Assembly: GCA_018401375.1 (NCBI GenBank)
Contig: JAGYKR010000010.1
Location: 25,073-89,072 of the forward strand
DNA from: Ilumatobacteraceae bacterium
Lineage (GTDB): Bacteria; Actinomycetota; Acidimicrobiia; Acidimicrobiales; Ilumatobacteraceae
Direction of reading: 5' to 3'
DNA: 64,000 bases
A program made the translations under genes and the position numbers. Under the pieces are notes generated by a model. It was not told where the DNA came from. It ran no database searches and worked only from the letters and a program-made list of their open reading frames with translations. Below are positions 24,063 to 34,931 of the stretch, piece after piece. Numbering within the stretch: the stretch's first letter is position 1; each line of letters starts with the position of its first letter.

Positions 24063-24833
24063 ATGACCGAATCCGCCGACATCGCAGACAGCACTGCCCC
24101 TGAGGTCGATCTGGTACTTCGGTGTCAGGCTGATCGAGCGGTTCTCGAGGTGCGTGACCACCATTCCGAATCGATGATCTCTGAATGGTCTCGGACATGG
24201 GCGGCCACCGAAGATGACGGTCAGTCAGTCACCGAACGCGACTCGCATGTGTGGTGGAACGCGTTCGCAGAATGCTGGCAGGAGGCGATCAGCGTCCATA
24301 GTGCAGCCATGATCGCCGGCCTGTGGATCACCGGTGCCGAAGATGTCATCGTGTGCGTGGATGCTGACGGTGAACTGTTACGGCCGGCATTATGCGGGCC
24401 GGATCCACGGATGGACCCTGATGCCAAATGGCTCCTCTCGCAGTTACCGGGCGCAGCCGCTGACTGGGAACGCATCACCGGGTCTGCGCCATCAAGCGCA
24501 CAGATGGTGGCCAAATGCTCGTGGCTGCACCGTAGTGAGGCCGATCTGTGGAACCGGATCGCGCTGATCGCCCCGCTCTCGGCCTGGCTCGCAGCCAAAC
24601 TCGCAGGTGCGAGCGATGGGGGATCACCTCGTTCGATGGCTCGCCCCGTGATCTCTGCAGGTATGGCCGAGTCCACCGGGTTGTGGTCGGTGATTGATCG
24701 TCAATATTCGCGACTGATCTGCCAGATCATTGACTCCGATCGTGATCTGATGGCTTGTCTACCGCACGTGGCAACCGGCGGGCAGACCGTAGCGACTGGG
24801 CTATGGAACGGCATCCCGGTGATTTGTGGCTGA
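24063..24833 (+). CDS. Degenerate FGGY-kinase N-domain-like protein
   Basis: The 256-residue product resembles the N-terminal half of FGGY sugar kinases (xylulokinase type): RDSHVWWNAFAECWQEAI, then VIVCVDADGELLRPAL, ERITGSAPSSAQMVAKCSWL, LIAPLSAWLAAKLAG, AESTGLWSVIDRQYSRL and a terminal TGLWNGIPVICG. However, the expected DxGTS phosphate loop near the start is replaced by VDLVLRCQADRAVLEVRD, no catalytic aspartate is evident before the AGMAEST segment, and the whole C-terminal domain is missing. It is therefore probably not an active kinase, and may be a binding or regulatory protein. It overlaps the J-domain gene by 8 nt. The FGGY assignment rests on motif order and is tentative. Confidence 0.6.
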   Translation: MTESADIADSTAPEVDLVLRCQADRAVLEVRDHHSESMISEWSRTWAATEDDGQSVTERDSHVWWNAFAECWQEAISVHSAAMIAGLWITGAEDVIVCVDADGELLRPALCGPDPRMDPDAKWLLSQLPGAAADWERITGSAPSSAQMVAKCSWLHRSEADLWNRIALIAPLSAWLAAKLAGASDGGSPRSMARPVISAGMAESTGLWSVIDRQYSRLICQIIDSDRDLMACLPHVATGGQTVATGLWNGIPVICG

Positions 24834-25440
24834 GATTCACACGGCGCGTCAGGACCCATTTGTGATCCTTGGTCTTGACGACACAGCGAGCATTGACGAG
24901 GTGTTCGCTGCTCGACGGGATCTGGCACGGCGCTGGCACCCCGATCTCGGTGGAGATGCGCAACAAATGGCAGCGATCAACGACGCTGTGCGCCGATGTG
25001 TGGCCGTACTGAACGGCGCGGCGAACCCTCATCAGCCTTCGCGCCGAGACCCGGCCACCGATTCTGGATCTGATGTTCAGCCTGACTCTGCCGGCGGCGA
25101 GACTTACCCGTTTCCCGGGGAAGAGTCATATGTGGATCACCCGTCGTTCCGGGTGGAAGCCCTACCAGCCGAAGCCCATGAGGCTTTGCGGATCGTGAGC
25201 AGTTGGCTTGGCGAGGTCGTGATCGACGAACCGCCCTACCTTTTGGAGTGCCTGCTGAACGAGCCGGTGAAATGCTGGTGTCAGTTCCATCTTCTACCTG
25301 AAGCCGGATCATCCATGGTGGGATTGCGGGTAGCGGGGGTGGACGATGCACCGCCACCATCGGTGCGTCAGGTCCGCGACTATGTGATTAGCGCTCTCAA
25401 CGAACTGGACTGGGAAGACCTCGACGCAGCCTGGAGATGA
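24826..25440 (+). CDS. J-domain protein with unrecognised C-terminal domain
   Basis: Residues about 9-65 form a J domain: DPFVILGLDDTASIDEVFAA, RRWHPDLGGDAQQM with the HPD motif that stimulates Hsp70 ATPase, and INDAVRRC. There is no Gly/Phe region or zinc-finger, so this is a type III J protein. A low-complexity linker (residues about 70-105) leads to a C-terminal domain of about 100 residues (LRIVSSWLGEVVIDEPPYLL, VRQVRDYVISALNELDW) that I do not recognise. Start GTG 24826 overlaps the stop of the FGGY-like gene by 8 nt. The pairing suggests the two products work together, but no client can be named. Confidence 0.8.
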   Translation: MAEIHTARQDPFVILGLDDTASIDEVFAARRDLARRWHPDLGGDAQQMAAINDAVRRCVAVLNGAANPHQPSRRDPATDSGSDVQPDSAGGETYPFPGEESYVDHPSFRVEALPAEAHEALRIVSSWLGEVVIDEPPYLLECLLNEPVKCWCQFHLLPEAGSSMVGLRVAGVDDAPPPSVRQVRDYVISALNELDWEDLDAAWR

Positions 25441-25462
25441 GCCACCGTGAGGCCCGGGTGCC

Positions 25463-26497
25463 TTAGCGGGGTGCAGCGGCTTTGTGGAGACGATCCCGAA
25501 TCGCATGGCCAAGACCTGCGGCTGTGGGAAGACGAGCGATGATCACATCGCTGTGAGAGTTTTCGGCTGCGCGTAAAAGGGCGTAAAGATCACGGGCGTA
25601 GGCCACGAGATCAGAACAGAGGTCAATGACGGAGATCTGTTGGCCGGCGGCCCCACACTCTGCAATGGCGCTGCGCATCTCGAAATCGGATTCAACGAGT
25701 CGGACAGGGATCCGAGGCGCATAGTGCGAGGCCAACATGCCGCTCGCACGTTGTGGGCCAGAGGCCGCCTCAAGAGATCCTTCCAACAACAACGCTTCGA
25801 TCTCCTCGGCACTGATGCCACCGTGACGCAAAATCTGCATCGGCGTCACCGTGCAATCAAGGATTGTGCTTTCCACGCCGATCTGACACGGCCCACCGTC
25901 AAGGACCCCATCGGTGTGCGGATCAAGGAACTCGGCGAGATCTGCGAGAACATGAGCAGCAGTGGTCGGGCTGACATGGCCAAAACGATTGGCCGAAGGA
26001 GCAACGAAAGGGCCTGATAGTGCGAGCACCCGTTGGGCGAGGGCATGGGCGGGGATGCGGATCGCCACCGTGTCGCGGCCACCGGTGATCATCTCGCTGA
26101 CCCGCTCGGATCGTCGGAGCAGCAAGGTCAAAGGGCCTGGCCAGCAGATCGAAGCGAGAGAGAGGGCAACGTCGGGGATATCGATCGCCCACCTCTCGAG
26201 GTCGGACAGCTCCGCGATGTGCAAGATCAAAGGATGGTTCACCGGCCTGCCCTTGATGGCAAAGACTCGGGCGATCGCAGCAGGCTGATCCGCAGATGCG
26301 GCGAGGCCGTAGACAGTTTCGGTGGGGAGAGCCACCACCCCGCCGGCATTGAGGCGTCGGGCTGCTTCGGCGGCACCCGACATCCCGGTGATCACAAGGT
26401 CCGAAGCATTGACCGGGTTGTCAGCAGGGTTGTGAGCCGGGTTGTCAGCAGGGCTGTCAGGAGGGTTTTCAGCGGGGCTGTCAGGAGGGGACGGCAT
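25463..26497 (-). CDS. L-threonylcarbamoyladenylate synthase (Sua5 type) with repeat-built N-terminus
   Basis: The enzyme makes threonylcarbamoyl-AMP from threonine, bicarbonate and ATP for the t6A modification of ANN-decoding tRNAs. YrdC-domain motifs are AGGVVALPTETVYGLAA, KGRPVNHPLILH, WPGPLTLLLRR, AIRIPAHALAQ and SANRFGHVSPTTA. The C-terminal extension with GMLASHYAPRIPV is the Sua5 domain, absent from the short TsaC form. The N-terminus begins with about 27 residues of Pro/Asn/Asp-rich tetrapeptides encoded by a 12-nt tandem repeat. Start ATG 26495-26497 is likely and overlaps the hydrolase by 17 nt; the functional domain begins near residue 33. Confidence 0.9.
   Translation of the reverse strand: MPSPPDSPAENPPDSPADNPAHNPADNPVNASDLVITGMSGAAEAARRLNAGGVVALPTETVYGLAASADQPAAIARVFAIKGRPVNHPLILHIAELSDLERWAIDIPDVALSLASICWPGPLTLLLRRSERVSEMITGGRDTVAIRIPAHALAQRVLALSGPFVAPSANRFGHVSPTTAAHVLADLAEFLDPHTDGVLDGGPCQIGVESTILDCTVTPMQILRHGGISAEEIEALLLEGSLEAASGPQRASGMLASHYAPRIPVRLVESDFEMRSAIAECGAAGQQISVIDLCSDLVAYARDLYALLRAAENSHSDVIIARLPTAAGLGHAIRDRLHKAAAPR
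26415..26486. repeat. 12-nt tandem repeat (six copies) in Sua5 N-terminus
   Basis: Six units of the type GGGYTGTCAGSA run from 26415 to 26486. On the minus strand they encode tetrapeptides such as DSPA, ENPP, DNPA and HNPA. The last unit overlaps the stop of the upstream hydrolase gene (26481-26483). Confidence 0.95.
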
Positions 26498-27188
26498 CGA
26501 GAAACTCGAGTGCAGCATCAATGAAACCGAAGGAATCAGGGGTGGCGAAGTGATCTACGTTACGCAAAATGGTCACCGCTGCATCGGGGAGTGCGGCAGC
26601 CAAGCGATCCGGCGGATGCACGAAATCTTTATCTCCTACGATCACTGCCACTGGAAGATTGACCCCAGCGATCTCGTCCTCGGTGAAAGGGCGAGGTGAA
26701 GGCCGCCGCATGAGAGCGGCGAGCGCCGCGATGTCGTTGTGCGACTGATTCGCGTATTGGGCGAACAGGCGCGATGTGTTGTCCTCCTCGGTGCCACGCC
26801 CCTCGATCGCGTCGAGGATCCGTTTGGTGGCAGCCTCATCACGTTCGAACACATTGCGTCCGATACCAGCGAGCACCAGACGGCCGAAACGCTGCGGGTT
26901 GTCGATCGCCATCCGCAACAGGGTCAGCGCGCCCATCGAGAAGCCGACAGCGTCCACTTTCTGATCCCCTATCGCGTCGAGGATGCGTTGTGTCAGATCT
27001 GTGTAGGCCGCCGGATCATGGGGTTTGGGTGCGGTCCCGTGGCCGAGGAGATCTACCCCGATCACCTCGCGACCCGCATCGGCTAACAGTTCGGTGAAGC
27101 CGTTGCGTTGCCAGGTCGCCTCAAAAGACCCGCCCCATCCATGGACCAGCAGGATCGGCAGCGCAGTGGGGGAATGGTTGTCGCTCAC
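26481..27188 (-). CDS. Alpha/beta hydrolase
   Basis: The product of about 235 residues has the oxyanion segment LLVHGWGGSFEATW, the nucleophile elbow GFSMGALTLL (Ser), the acid in VIVGDKDFVHPPDRL and the histidine in ILRNVDHFATPD. It belongs with small esterase/lipase-like hydrolases; substrate unknown. An upstream ATG at 27206 is in frame, but a TACGCT hexamer sits 6 nt before GTG 27186-27188, which fits the leaderless pattern of neighbouring genes and would place the hexamer inside the longer reading. It overlaps the Sua5 gene, so the two are co-transcribed. It is divergent from guaB1. Confidence 0.82.
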   Translation of the reverse strand: MSDNHSPTALPILLVHGWGGSFEATWQRNGFTELLADAGREVIGVDLLGHGTAPKPHDPAAYTDLTQRILDAIGDQKVDAVGFSMGALTLLRMAIDNPQRFGRLVLAGIGRNVFERDEAATKRILDAIEGRGTEEDNTSRLFAQYANQSHNDIAALAALMRRPSPRPFTEDEIAGVNLPVAVIVGDKDFVHPPDRLAAALPDAAVTILRNVDHFATPDSFGFIDAALEFLDAVPS

Positions 27189-27194
27189 AGATAC

Positions 27195-27200
27195 AGCGTA
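27195..27200 (-). promoter_or_regulatory. -10 element of alpha/beta hydrolase gene (leaderless)
   Basis: TACGCT on the minus strand ends 6 nt before GTG 27186-27188. Confidence 0.4.
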
Positions 27201-27220
27201 GGCCATGGTCCCCTACGCAT

Positions 27221-29384
<2,164 letters not shown>

Positions 29385-29388
<4 letters not shown>

Positions 29389-30068
29389 GCGCAGTGAACT
29401 CCTTCCTCGTCGGCCAGAGCCGGACGAGTCGCGCCGTGTATCTCACGGTCCGGGCGCTGCTCACGGTGATTTTTGTTATGTACAACCGTTTGCGGATCGA
29501 AGGGAAAGAAAACCTGCCATCCGAAGGGCCTTTCGTGCTGGCCCCCGTCCATCGTTCCTATGTGGACTCTCCGATCGCAGCCTGCGTGACCAGGCGACGG
29601 ATGCGGTTTATGGGTAAGGATTCCGTGTGGAAGTATCGGCCGATTGGGTGGATTTCTTCCATGCTCGGAGCGTTTCCGGTCACCCGCGGCAGCGTGGATC
29701 GGGAGGCGCTACGACGTGGGATCGCGGTGCTGCAGGCTGGCGAGCCTTTGGTCTTGTTTCCTGAGGGGGAACGCAAATCCGGTCCGGTGATCCAACCGAT
29801 GTTTGACGGGGCTGTCTACATCGCATCTAAGGCGCAGGTTCCAATCATTCCGGTGGGAATCGGCGGCTCAGAAAAGGTCATGCCCAAAAAGGCGAAGTTC
29901 CCGTACCCGCGCCGACTGTATGTGGTGATCGGCGCTCCGTTGGCTCCGGTACCTACGGTGGGCGGTCGGATTTCACGAACAGACCTGAGTGCTCGTTCCG
30001 CTGAACTTCACTCGCGGCTTCAAGAACTATTTGATCAGGCCCAACGCGCCGTCGGTGACCCCAACTAA
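29385..30068 (+). CDS. plsC: 1-acyl-sn-glycerol-3-phosphate acyltransferase (PlsC family)
   Basis: The 227-residue protein has the acyltransferase H(X4)D motif as HRSYVD (in APVHRSYVDSPI), the substrate-binding FPEGERKSG and the VPIIPVGIGGSE block. It should acylate lysophosphatidic acid to phosphatidic acid at the membrane; related members act on other lysolipids. An N-terminal hydrophobic stretch (TVRALLTVIFVMYNRL) fits a membrane anchor. GTG 29385 overlaps the cmk stop (GTGA). The cmk-plsC pairing occurs in other actinobacteria, where a GTPase gene often follows; here the neighbour is instead a convergent peptidase. Confidence 0.88.
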
Positions 30069-30094
30069 GGGTGCGGTCAGGCGCTACGAGGCAT

Positions 30095-31369
30095 TTAGTT
30101 CGCCATCCACGCCGTCAAGGCCCGAGCTAACCAGATCGGGTCGTGAACCCCGCACAACTCGCGGGCCGAATGCATGGAAAGTTGCGGCACACCGACATCC
30201 ACCGTGTCGATCCCGAGCCGGGTGGCAGTGATCGGACCGATGGTGGAGCCACAGGGCATCGAGTTGTGGGAGGTAAACACCTGCCATGGAACGCCAGCGG
30301 TATCGCAGGCTGCAGTGAATCGGTGCGCAGTCCCGGCCGTGGTTGCATAGCGCTGATTGACATTGACTTTGACTGCGGGGCCGGCGCCAACGAGCGGCCG
30401 ATGATGGGGATCATGGCGATCGGGATAGTTGGGATGGACAGCATGGGCGTTGTCAGCGGAGATGCACAACGAATCGCTGAGCCGACGAATCAACTCACTA
30501 CGTCCACCACCTTGAGCGAGGGTGATGAGTTCCAGCGCATGCTCGAGCAGTGGTCCCGCTGCGCCGGTGGTGCTCGCGGACCCCACCTCCTCGTGATCGT
30601 TGAGCACAATCATCGCTGGCCGGGAACCGACAGTGGCATGGGTGAGCGCCCAGAGTCCAGCCCAACACGAGAGCTGATTATCGAGGCGACCGCTGGCCAA
30701 CATCGAGTGGTCCGCGCCCAAGACGGCAGCCTTTTGGACGTCGAACAGACCGAGTTCCCACCACACCGGCCGGATCCCACCGAGGCGTTGTTGGAGCCAA
30801 TCCGCGAATCCGGGACCTCCATCGAGGGCCCAGACCGGTCGCAGATGCTGTTGACGGTCAAGGACTAAGCCACTTTCATTGACCGTCCGATCGAGATGCA
30901 CCGCTAGCTGGGGCACTCGAGCGAGAGGTTCATCCACGGCGATGAGATGCGAACCTCCCTCGGTATCGGTGACTACCCCGGCGATACCGAGGTCCCGATC
31001 CAACCAAGAGTTGTTGAGGATGCCGCCGTAGACCTCCACATTGAGTTGTCGCCAGTTCATGGAACTGTGATCGGGATGAGCTTTGATCCGAAGCCCTGGG
31101 GAATCGGTGTGAGCACCAAGGATGTTAAACCCACGATCACTTGGCGCATCGGTGGGAATGCTCCAAGCCACAATTGCTCCCTCACGCCGTATGTAGCCCA
31201 GTGCAATCGATGGCTGAGAGACACTTTCGCGGTCGGTGCTACCGAGATGGAACTCGCCAAAGCCCGAGGCCTCCAACCGGGTGACGACGTTGTGGACCAC
31301 GTGGTGGGGAGAGGGCGAACTATCCAAGAACGCGATCAGATCTTGGAGTTCGGTGCTGGAGACATCCAT
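30095..31369 (-). CDS. M18 family aminopeptidase
   Basis: The 424-residue zinc metallopeptidase has the M18 motifs HTDSPGLRIKAHPD (first metal histidine and aspartate), LNDHEEVGSASTTGAAGPLLEH (catalytic and metal glutamates), SADNAHAVHPNYPDRHDPHH and the C-terminal VGVPQLSMHSARELCG. It should remove N-terminal acidic or neutral residues from peptides in the cytoplasm. Start ATG 31367-31369 is supported by TACCGT at 7 nt; an in-frame ATG at 31396 lies upstream of that element. It is divergent from pyk and convergent with plsC across 26 bp. Confidence 0.93.
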   Translation of the reverse strand: MDVSSTELQDLIAFLDSSPSPHHVVHNVVTRLEASGFGEFHLGSTDRESVSQPSIALGYIRREGAIVAWSIPTDAPSDRGFNILGAHTDSPGLRIKAHPDHSSMNWRQLNVEVYGGILNNSWLDRDLGIAGVVTDTEGGSHLIAVDEPLARVPQLAVHLDRTVNESGLVLDRQQHLRPVWALDGGPGFADWLQQRLGGIRPVWWELGLFDVQKAAVLGADHSMLASGRLDNQLSCWAGLWALTHATVGSRPAMIVLNDHEEVGSASTTGAAGPLLEHALELITLAQGGGRSELIRRLSDSLCISADNAHAVHPNYPDRHDPHHRPLVGAGPAVKVNVNQRYATTAGTAHRFTAACDTAGVPWQVFTSHNSMPCGSTIGPITATRLGIDTVDVGVPQLSMHSARELCGVHDPIWLARALTAWMAN

Positions 31370-31376
31370 GGTTCCC

Positions 31377-31382
31377 ACGGTA
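31377..31382 (-). promoter_or_regulatory. -10 element of M18 peptidase gene (leaderless)
   Basis: TACCGT on the minus strand ends 7 nt before ATG 31367-31369. Confidence 0.5.
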
Positions 31383-31470
31383 GCGAATCGGTGCAATTTT
31401 GGCCTCTGCGAGATGGCTTCTTACCCCAGACCCTGCGGCCGAGGTGCTGATCGGCTAGGAATCAAGGGTG

Positions 31471-32916
31471 ATGCGCCGAACAAAAATCGTGGCCACAATT
31501 GGGCCTGCCACCTCTAGTTCAGAACAGCTCAAGGATCTGATCCTCGCCGGTGTGGACGTGGTGCGATTGAATCTGAGCCACGGAGACATCGCCGAACACC
31601 TCGCGCGAGTGGAGCAGGTGCGGGAGGTTTCCGCTGCGATCGGCCGCCCGGTGGGAGTACTCGCCGATCTGCCGGGCCCGAAGATTCGTTCCGGACCATT
31701 CCCAGCCGGATCTCATACCTTTGATGTCGGGGCCACCGTCATTTTGACCGCCGAGCCCGGGCCGAGCACGGCCTCACGGGTCACCGTTGATTACGCCTCG
31801 CTATGCGAAGACACCTTCAATGAAGATCGGATCGTGCTCGGTGACGGGGCGATCACCTTGCGGGTGACAAGTGTGGAATCTTCCGGCACGACAGGTCGCC
31901 ACATCACCGCTGTCGTGGAATCCGGAGGTGTGACCCAAGGTCGGCCCGGGGTGCATTTACGGGGGGACCGGATGCGGCTCGAATCCCCGACACCAGCGGA
32001 TCTGGTGATGGCAGAACAGATGGCCGCGGTGGGTGTGGAGTTCATTGCGGTGTCGTTCGTGCGCGGGAGCGAAGATCTGCGCCGGGTAGCAGCGGTAGTG
32101 GGTAACCGGGCCCATCTCGTGGCCAAAATCGAGACCGCCTCGGCTCTCGATGACATCGAAGCGATCATTGAGGCCAGCGACGCCGTCATGGTGGCCCGAG
32201 GAGATCTCGGCATCGACTGCCCGCTCGAGGATGTTCCCCATCTCCAAAAACAGATCATTCGGCGGTGTGTGGAAGCCGGCGTCCCCGTCATCACGGCCAC
32301 TCAGATGTTGGAATCGATGATCACAGCACCTTCTCCGACGCGAGCCGAGGTCAGCGATGTCGCTAACGCCGTGTTTGACGGAACCGACGCCGTCATGTTG
32401 TCGGGGGAAACCGCGATCGGCCATGACCCTGCCGGAGTGGTGCGAACGATGAGCCAGATCGCTGCTCGAGCAGAACGAGAGGCGAGTTACCGCCAATGGG
32501 CCGAACGCTTAGGGCGGATCCAACGGTCCCAATGGGGGCCAGATAGCGATCGGATCACAGCAGCGCTCGCACATGCCGCTTCACGGGCCGCCGCCGATGT
32601 GGATGCCGCTGCGATCTTGTGTTGCACGCGTTCGGGGCGGACCGCTCGAGCGATGGCTCGATTCCGGCCCGGATCGATGTTGCTGGGAATCACACCCGAT
32701 GTCGCCACGATGAGATCGCTGACCTTGACCTGGGGCGTGGAGCCGATGTCGATGCCGGAATGTGCCAGCACCGACGAGATGGTCTGGTTTGCGGTAGAGG
32801 CCGCCGTTCAGTCCGGTCGGGTGCACAGCGGTGACACCGTGGTGGTGTTAGCCGGTGCGCCCGATCGGGTGGGCACTGCAGCGGCCGATGTGATGCGGAT
32901 TGTCGGTGTCGCATGA
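31471..32916 (+). CDS. pyk: Pyruvate kinase
   Basis: It converts phosphoenolpyruvate and ADP to pyruvate and ATP, the last step of glycolysis. Motifs: MRRTKIVATIGPATSS at the N-terminus, VRLNLSHGDIAEH, LADLPGPKIRSGPF, the catalytic VAKIETASALDDI, MVARGDLGIDCP, TATQMLESM and VMLSGETAIGHDP. The 481-residue length is normal and includes the C-terminal regulatory domain (residues about 350-480). ATG 31471 is chosen because it gives the classic N-terminus; GTG 31468 is directly before it. The stop overlaps the alpha/beta hydrolase as ATGA. Confidence 0.96.
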   Translation: MRRTKIVATIGPATSSSEQLKDLILAGVDVVRLNLSHGDIAEHLARVEQVREVSAAIGRPVGVLADLPGPKIRSGPFPAGSHTFDVGATVILTAEPGPSTASRVTVDYASLCEDTFNEDRIVLGDGAITLRVTSVESSGTTGRHITAVVESGGVTQGRPGVHLRGDRMRLESPTPADLVMAEQMAAVGVEFIAVSFVRGSEDLRRVAAVVGNRAHLVAKIETASALDDIEAIIEASDAVMVARGDLGIDCPLEDVPHLQKQIIRRCVEAGVPVITATQMLESMITAPSPTRAEVSDVANAVFDGTDAVMLSGETAIGHDPAGVVRTMSQIAARAEREASYRQWAERLGRIQRSQWGPDSDRITAALAHAASRAAADVDAAAILCCTRSGRTARAMARFRPGSMLLGITPDVATMRSLTLTWGVEPMSMPECASTDEMVWFAVEAAVQSGRVHSGDTVVVLAGAPDRVGTAAADVMRIVGVA

Positions 32917-33692
32917 ATCTGCCTGGTGATGTCTGGGTAGCCGAAAGCGGCGATTCCGATGCCCCTGTCATCGTTGTGATCCATGGATCTTTGGATCGTT
33001 CGGCAGGAATGTTGCGGGTGGCTCGCCAACTCGATAGCTGCTACCGAGTAGTTAGGTACGACCGTCGCGGCTATGGACGGTCGCGTCCTCATCCCGGTCC
33101 GTTTGGGCTCGCGGACCAGATTCGAGACCTCGAGGCAATCTTGTCGGGCCTGCTGCCGGATCGCAGGGCGATGCTGTTTGGGCATAGTTACGGGGGCAAT
33201 GTCGCATTGGCCTTCGCCGAGCGTTTTCGCTCTCAGGTGGCAGCGGTGGCGGTGTATGAAACACCTCTGTCCTGGTACGACTGGTGGCCGGGCACCACTG
33301 CGGGATCCAATGCAGTGGCCACCCGAGGCGAGCCAGAAGATGCCGCCGAGGCGTTCATGCGCCGACTGATCGGTGATCAGCGCTGGGAGGAACTCCCCGA
33401 ACGCACCCGGTTGGATCGCCGTCTTGAGGGCCCGGCGATGGTCGGGGAGTTAGCGGATCTTCGGCAACGGCCCGCTTGGGATCCAGCCAAACTTGACCTA
33501 CCGATATTGGCGATGTTTGGTGAACGTGGCGCTCCCCATCATCGTCGTGGCATGGAATTTTTAGCTGCCGAGGTATCCCATGGCCAGGTGCAGATGATCG
33601 CAGAGGCCGGCCATGGGGCCCCGCTGAGCCACGCCGAAGAACTAGCTGGCTACCTCGGAGAGTTCTTCGACCGCTTTCGGTCGGCCAGGTAA
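32913..33692 (+). CDS. Alpha/beta hydrolase
   Basis: The 259-residue protein has VIHGSLDRSAGM, RYDRRGYGRSRPHPG, the nucleophile elbow FGHSYGGNVA and a C-terminal histidine in AEAGHGAPLSHAEEL. It belongs to the broad haloperoxidase/epoxide hydrolase-like group with no assignable substrate. The start ATG overlaps the pyk stop (ATGA), so it is translated with pyruvate kinase. Its last 51 bases overlap the 3' end of the convergent MFS transporter gene. Confidence 0.82.
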   Translation: MNLPGDVWVAESGDSDAPVIVVIHGSLDRSAGMLRVARQLDSCYRVVRYDRRGYGRSRPHPGPFGLADQIRDLEAILSGLLPDRRAMLFGHSYGGNVALAFAERFRSQVAAVAVYETPLSWYDWWPGTTAGSNAVATRGEPEDAAEAFMRRLIGDQRWEELPERTRLDRRLEGPAMVGELADLRQRPAWDPAKLDLPILAMFGERGAPHHRRGMEFLAAEVSHGQVQMIAEAGHGAPLSHAEELAGYLGEFFDRFRSAR

Positions 33693-34925
33693 AAGCCCGG
33701 CTGCGATCAGGCCGGCCACCGATGCGAGCAGCAAGGATCCATGGATACCGAATGCGTCGTACAACAGTCCCGAGGTCGCCACGCCGCTTGCTCTCGCGAG
33801 GGTGCCGACGCTGTTGGACCAGCCGAGAGCCCGACCCCTCGCGGCTGGGGCGGCTTCGCTCACTAGGGATAAAGAACTCACAAACCCGTACTCGAAGCCA
33901 GCGAGAAAGACGGTGAGCCCGAGCACGGCGACCACCACGGAGTCTCCCGCTACACCGGTGATTGCGATCCCTGCAGCGAGAATGCCGAGTCCGACCATCA
34001 CCGACCTGCGCTTGCCGAGCCGATCAGCCCAGATCGCTGTGGTCCCGCTGGCGATCAGTTCCACCGCACCGAAACCTGCTGCCACTAAGCCGAGGCCGGC
34101 AGTGGTCACTCCAAATCGTTCGTTGAGCCATGCGCCGCTCACCACGAATACCGACATTCCTGATGCGGCGAGTAAAGCAGAACACAGCAACACCCGCCAC
34201 GCCCGGGCACCGAGGAGGGCTCGGCGACCCACCGCCGGTGCAACCGATGAGACGAGACCCCAATCTTCCTCCGGATCGATACCAGAGTCCGGACCGGGAT
34301 CGCTGTTCTGATTACTGATGTGATCGGCGGGGACCTTCCAGGTCACCAGGAGCGCCGAGGCTGCTGTCAATACCGCGATCGCAGCAAACGGCCCGCGCCA
34401 GCCCACCCAACTAAGGATCACAGCGATCATCGGAGCGCCGAGCAACAGGCCAAAGGCCCAGGACAACTCAAAGATCCCGATCGCTCGTGCTCGACCTTGA
34501 TAGGGGACTCGGGCGCTGATCCATGCGTGTCCGGCCACGGTGGCATTCGCCACGCCGAGGATGAGCACCACAAATGATGCAGCGAACCACCAGATGTTGC
34601 CGATCATGGCGATGAGTGCAGAAAGGCTGATCAGCCACATTCCGAGGATGAAGATGCGTCGTTGGTGGCCCCGGTCCAGGGTCTTGCCCATCGCCGCAGT
34701 GGAGAGCCCGGCCAGTTCGGCCAGACCGATCACCGTGGTCAGCGTGCCGATCGATACACCGAAGGCCTTCTCCAGTGTGGGGAGGAACGGTCCGACCCAA
34801 CGCAAAGCAGTGTTACCGGTGGTCTTCGCGATAGTGAACACCGCAAGGGACAGGCCGATTCTGTCAGGTGTCGACGCGGTGGGATCGCTCACAAAGGGGG
34901 AGGTCACAAATGAGTTCTTTGGCAC
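33642..34925 (-). CDS. Major facilitator superfamily transporter
   Basis: The 427-residue protein has about twelve hydrophobic segments. The loop between helices 2 and 3 reads GKTLDRGHQRRIFILG, a form of the MFS GxxxDRxGRR signature, with the equivalent in the second half at WADRLGKRRSVMVGLG. Substrate unknown; the C-terminal half (YGFVSSLSLVSEAAPAARGRALG) resembles drug or sugar efflux carriers. The GTG start at 34923-34925 lies 6 nt after the stop of the upstream small gene, suggesting one transcript; a GTG further in would shorten the N-terminus by seven residues. Confidence 0.87.
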   Translation of the reverse strand: MPKNSFVTSPFVSDPTASTPDRIGLSLAVFTIAKTTGNTALRWVGPFLPTLEKAFGVSIGTLTTVIGLAELAGLSTAAMGKTLDRGHQRRIFILGMWLISLSALIAMIGNIWWFAASFVVLILGVANATVAGHAWISARVPYQGRARAIGIFELSWAFGLLLGAPMIAVILSWVGWRGPFAAIAVLTAASALLVTWKVPADHISNQNSDPGPDSGIDPEEDWGLVSSVAPAVGRRALLGARAWRVLLCSALLAASGMSVFVVSGAWLNERFGVTTAGLGLVAAGFGAVELIASGTTAIWADRLGKRRSVMVGLGILAAGIAITGVAGDSVVVAVLGLTVFLAGFEYGFVSSLSLVSEAAPAARGRALGWSNSVGTLARASGVATSGLLYDAFGIHGSLLLASVAGLIAAGLLPGRPKAVEELSEVAS

Positions 34926-34931
34926 AACCGG

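Noticed and set aside
24063..24833. Functional xylulokinase
   Set aside because: The phosphate loop, catalytic aspartate and C-terminal domain are not visible.
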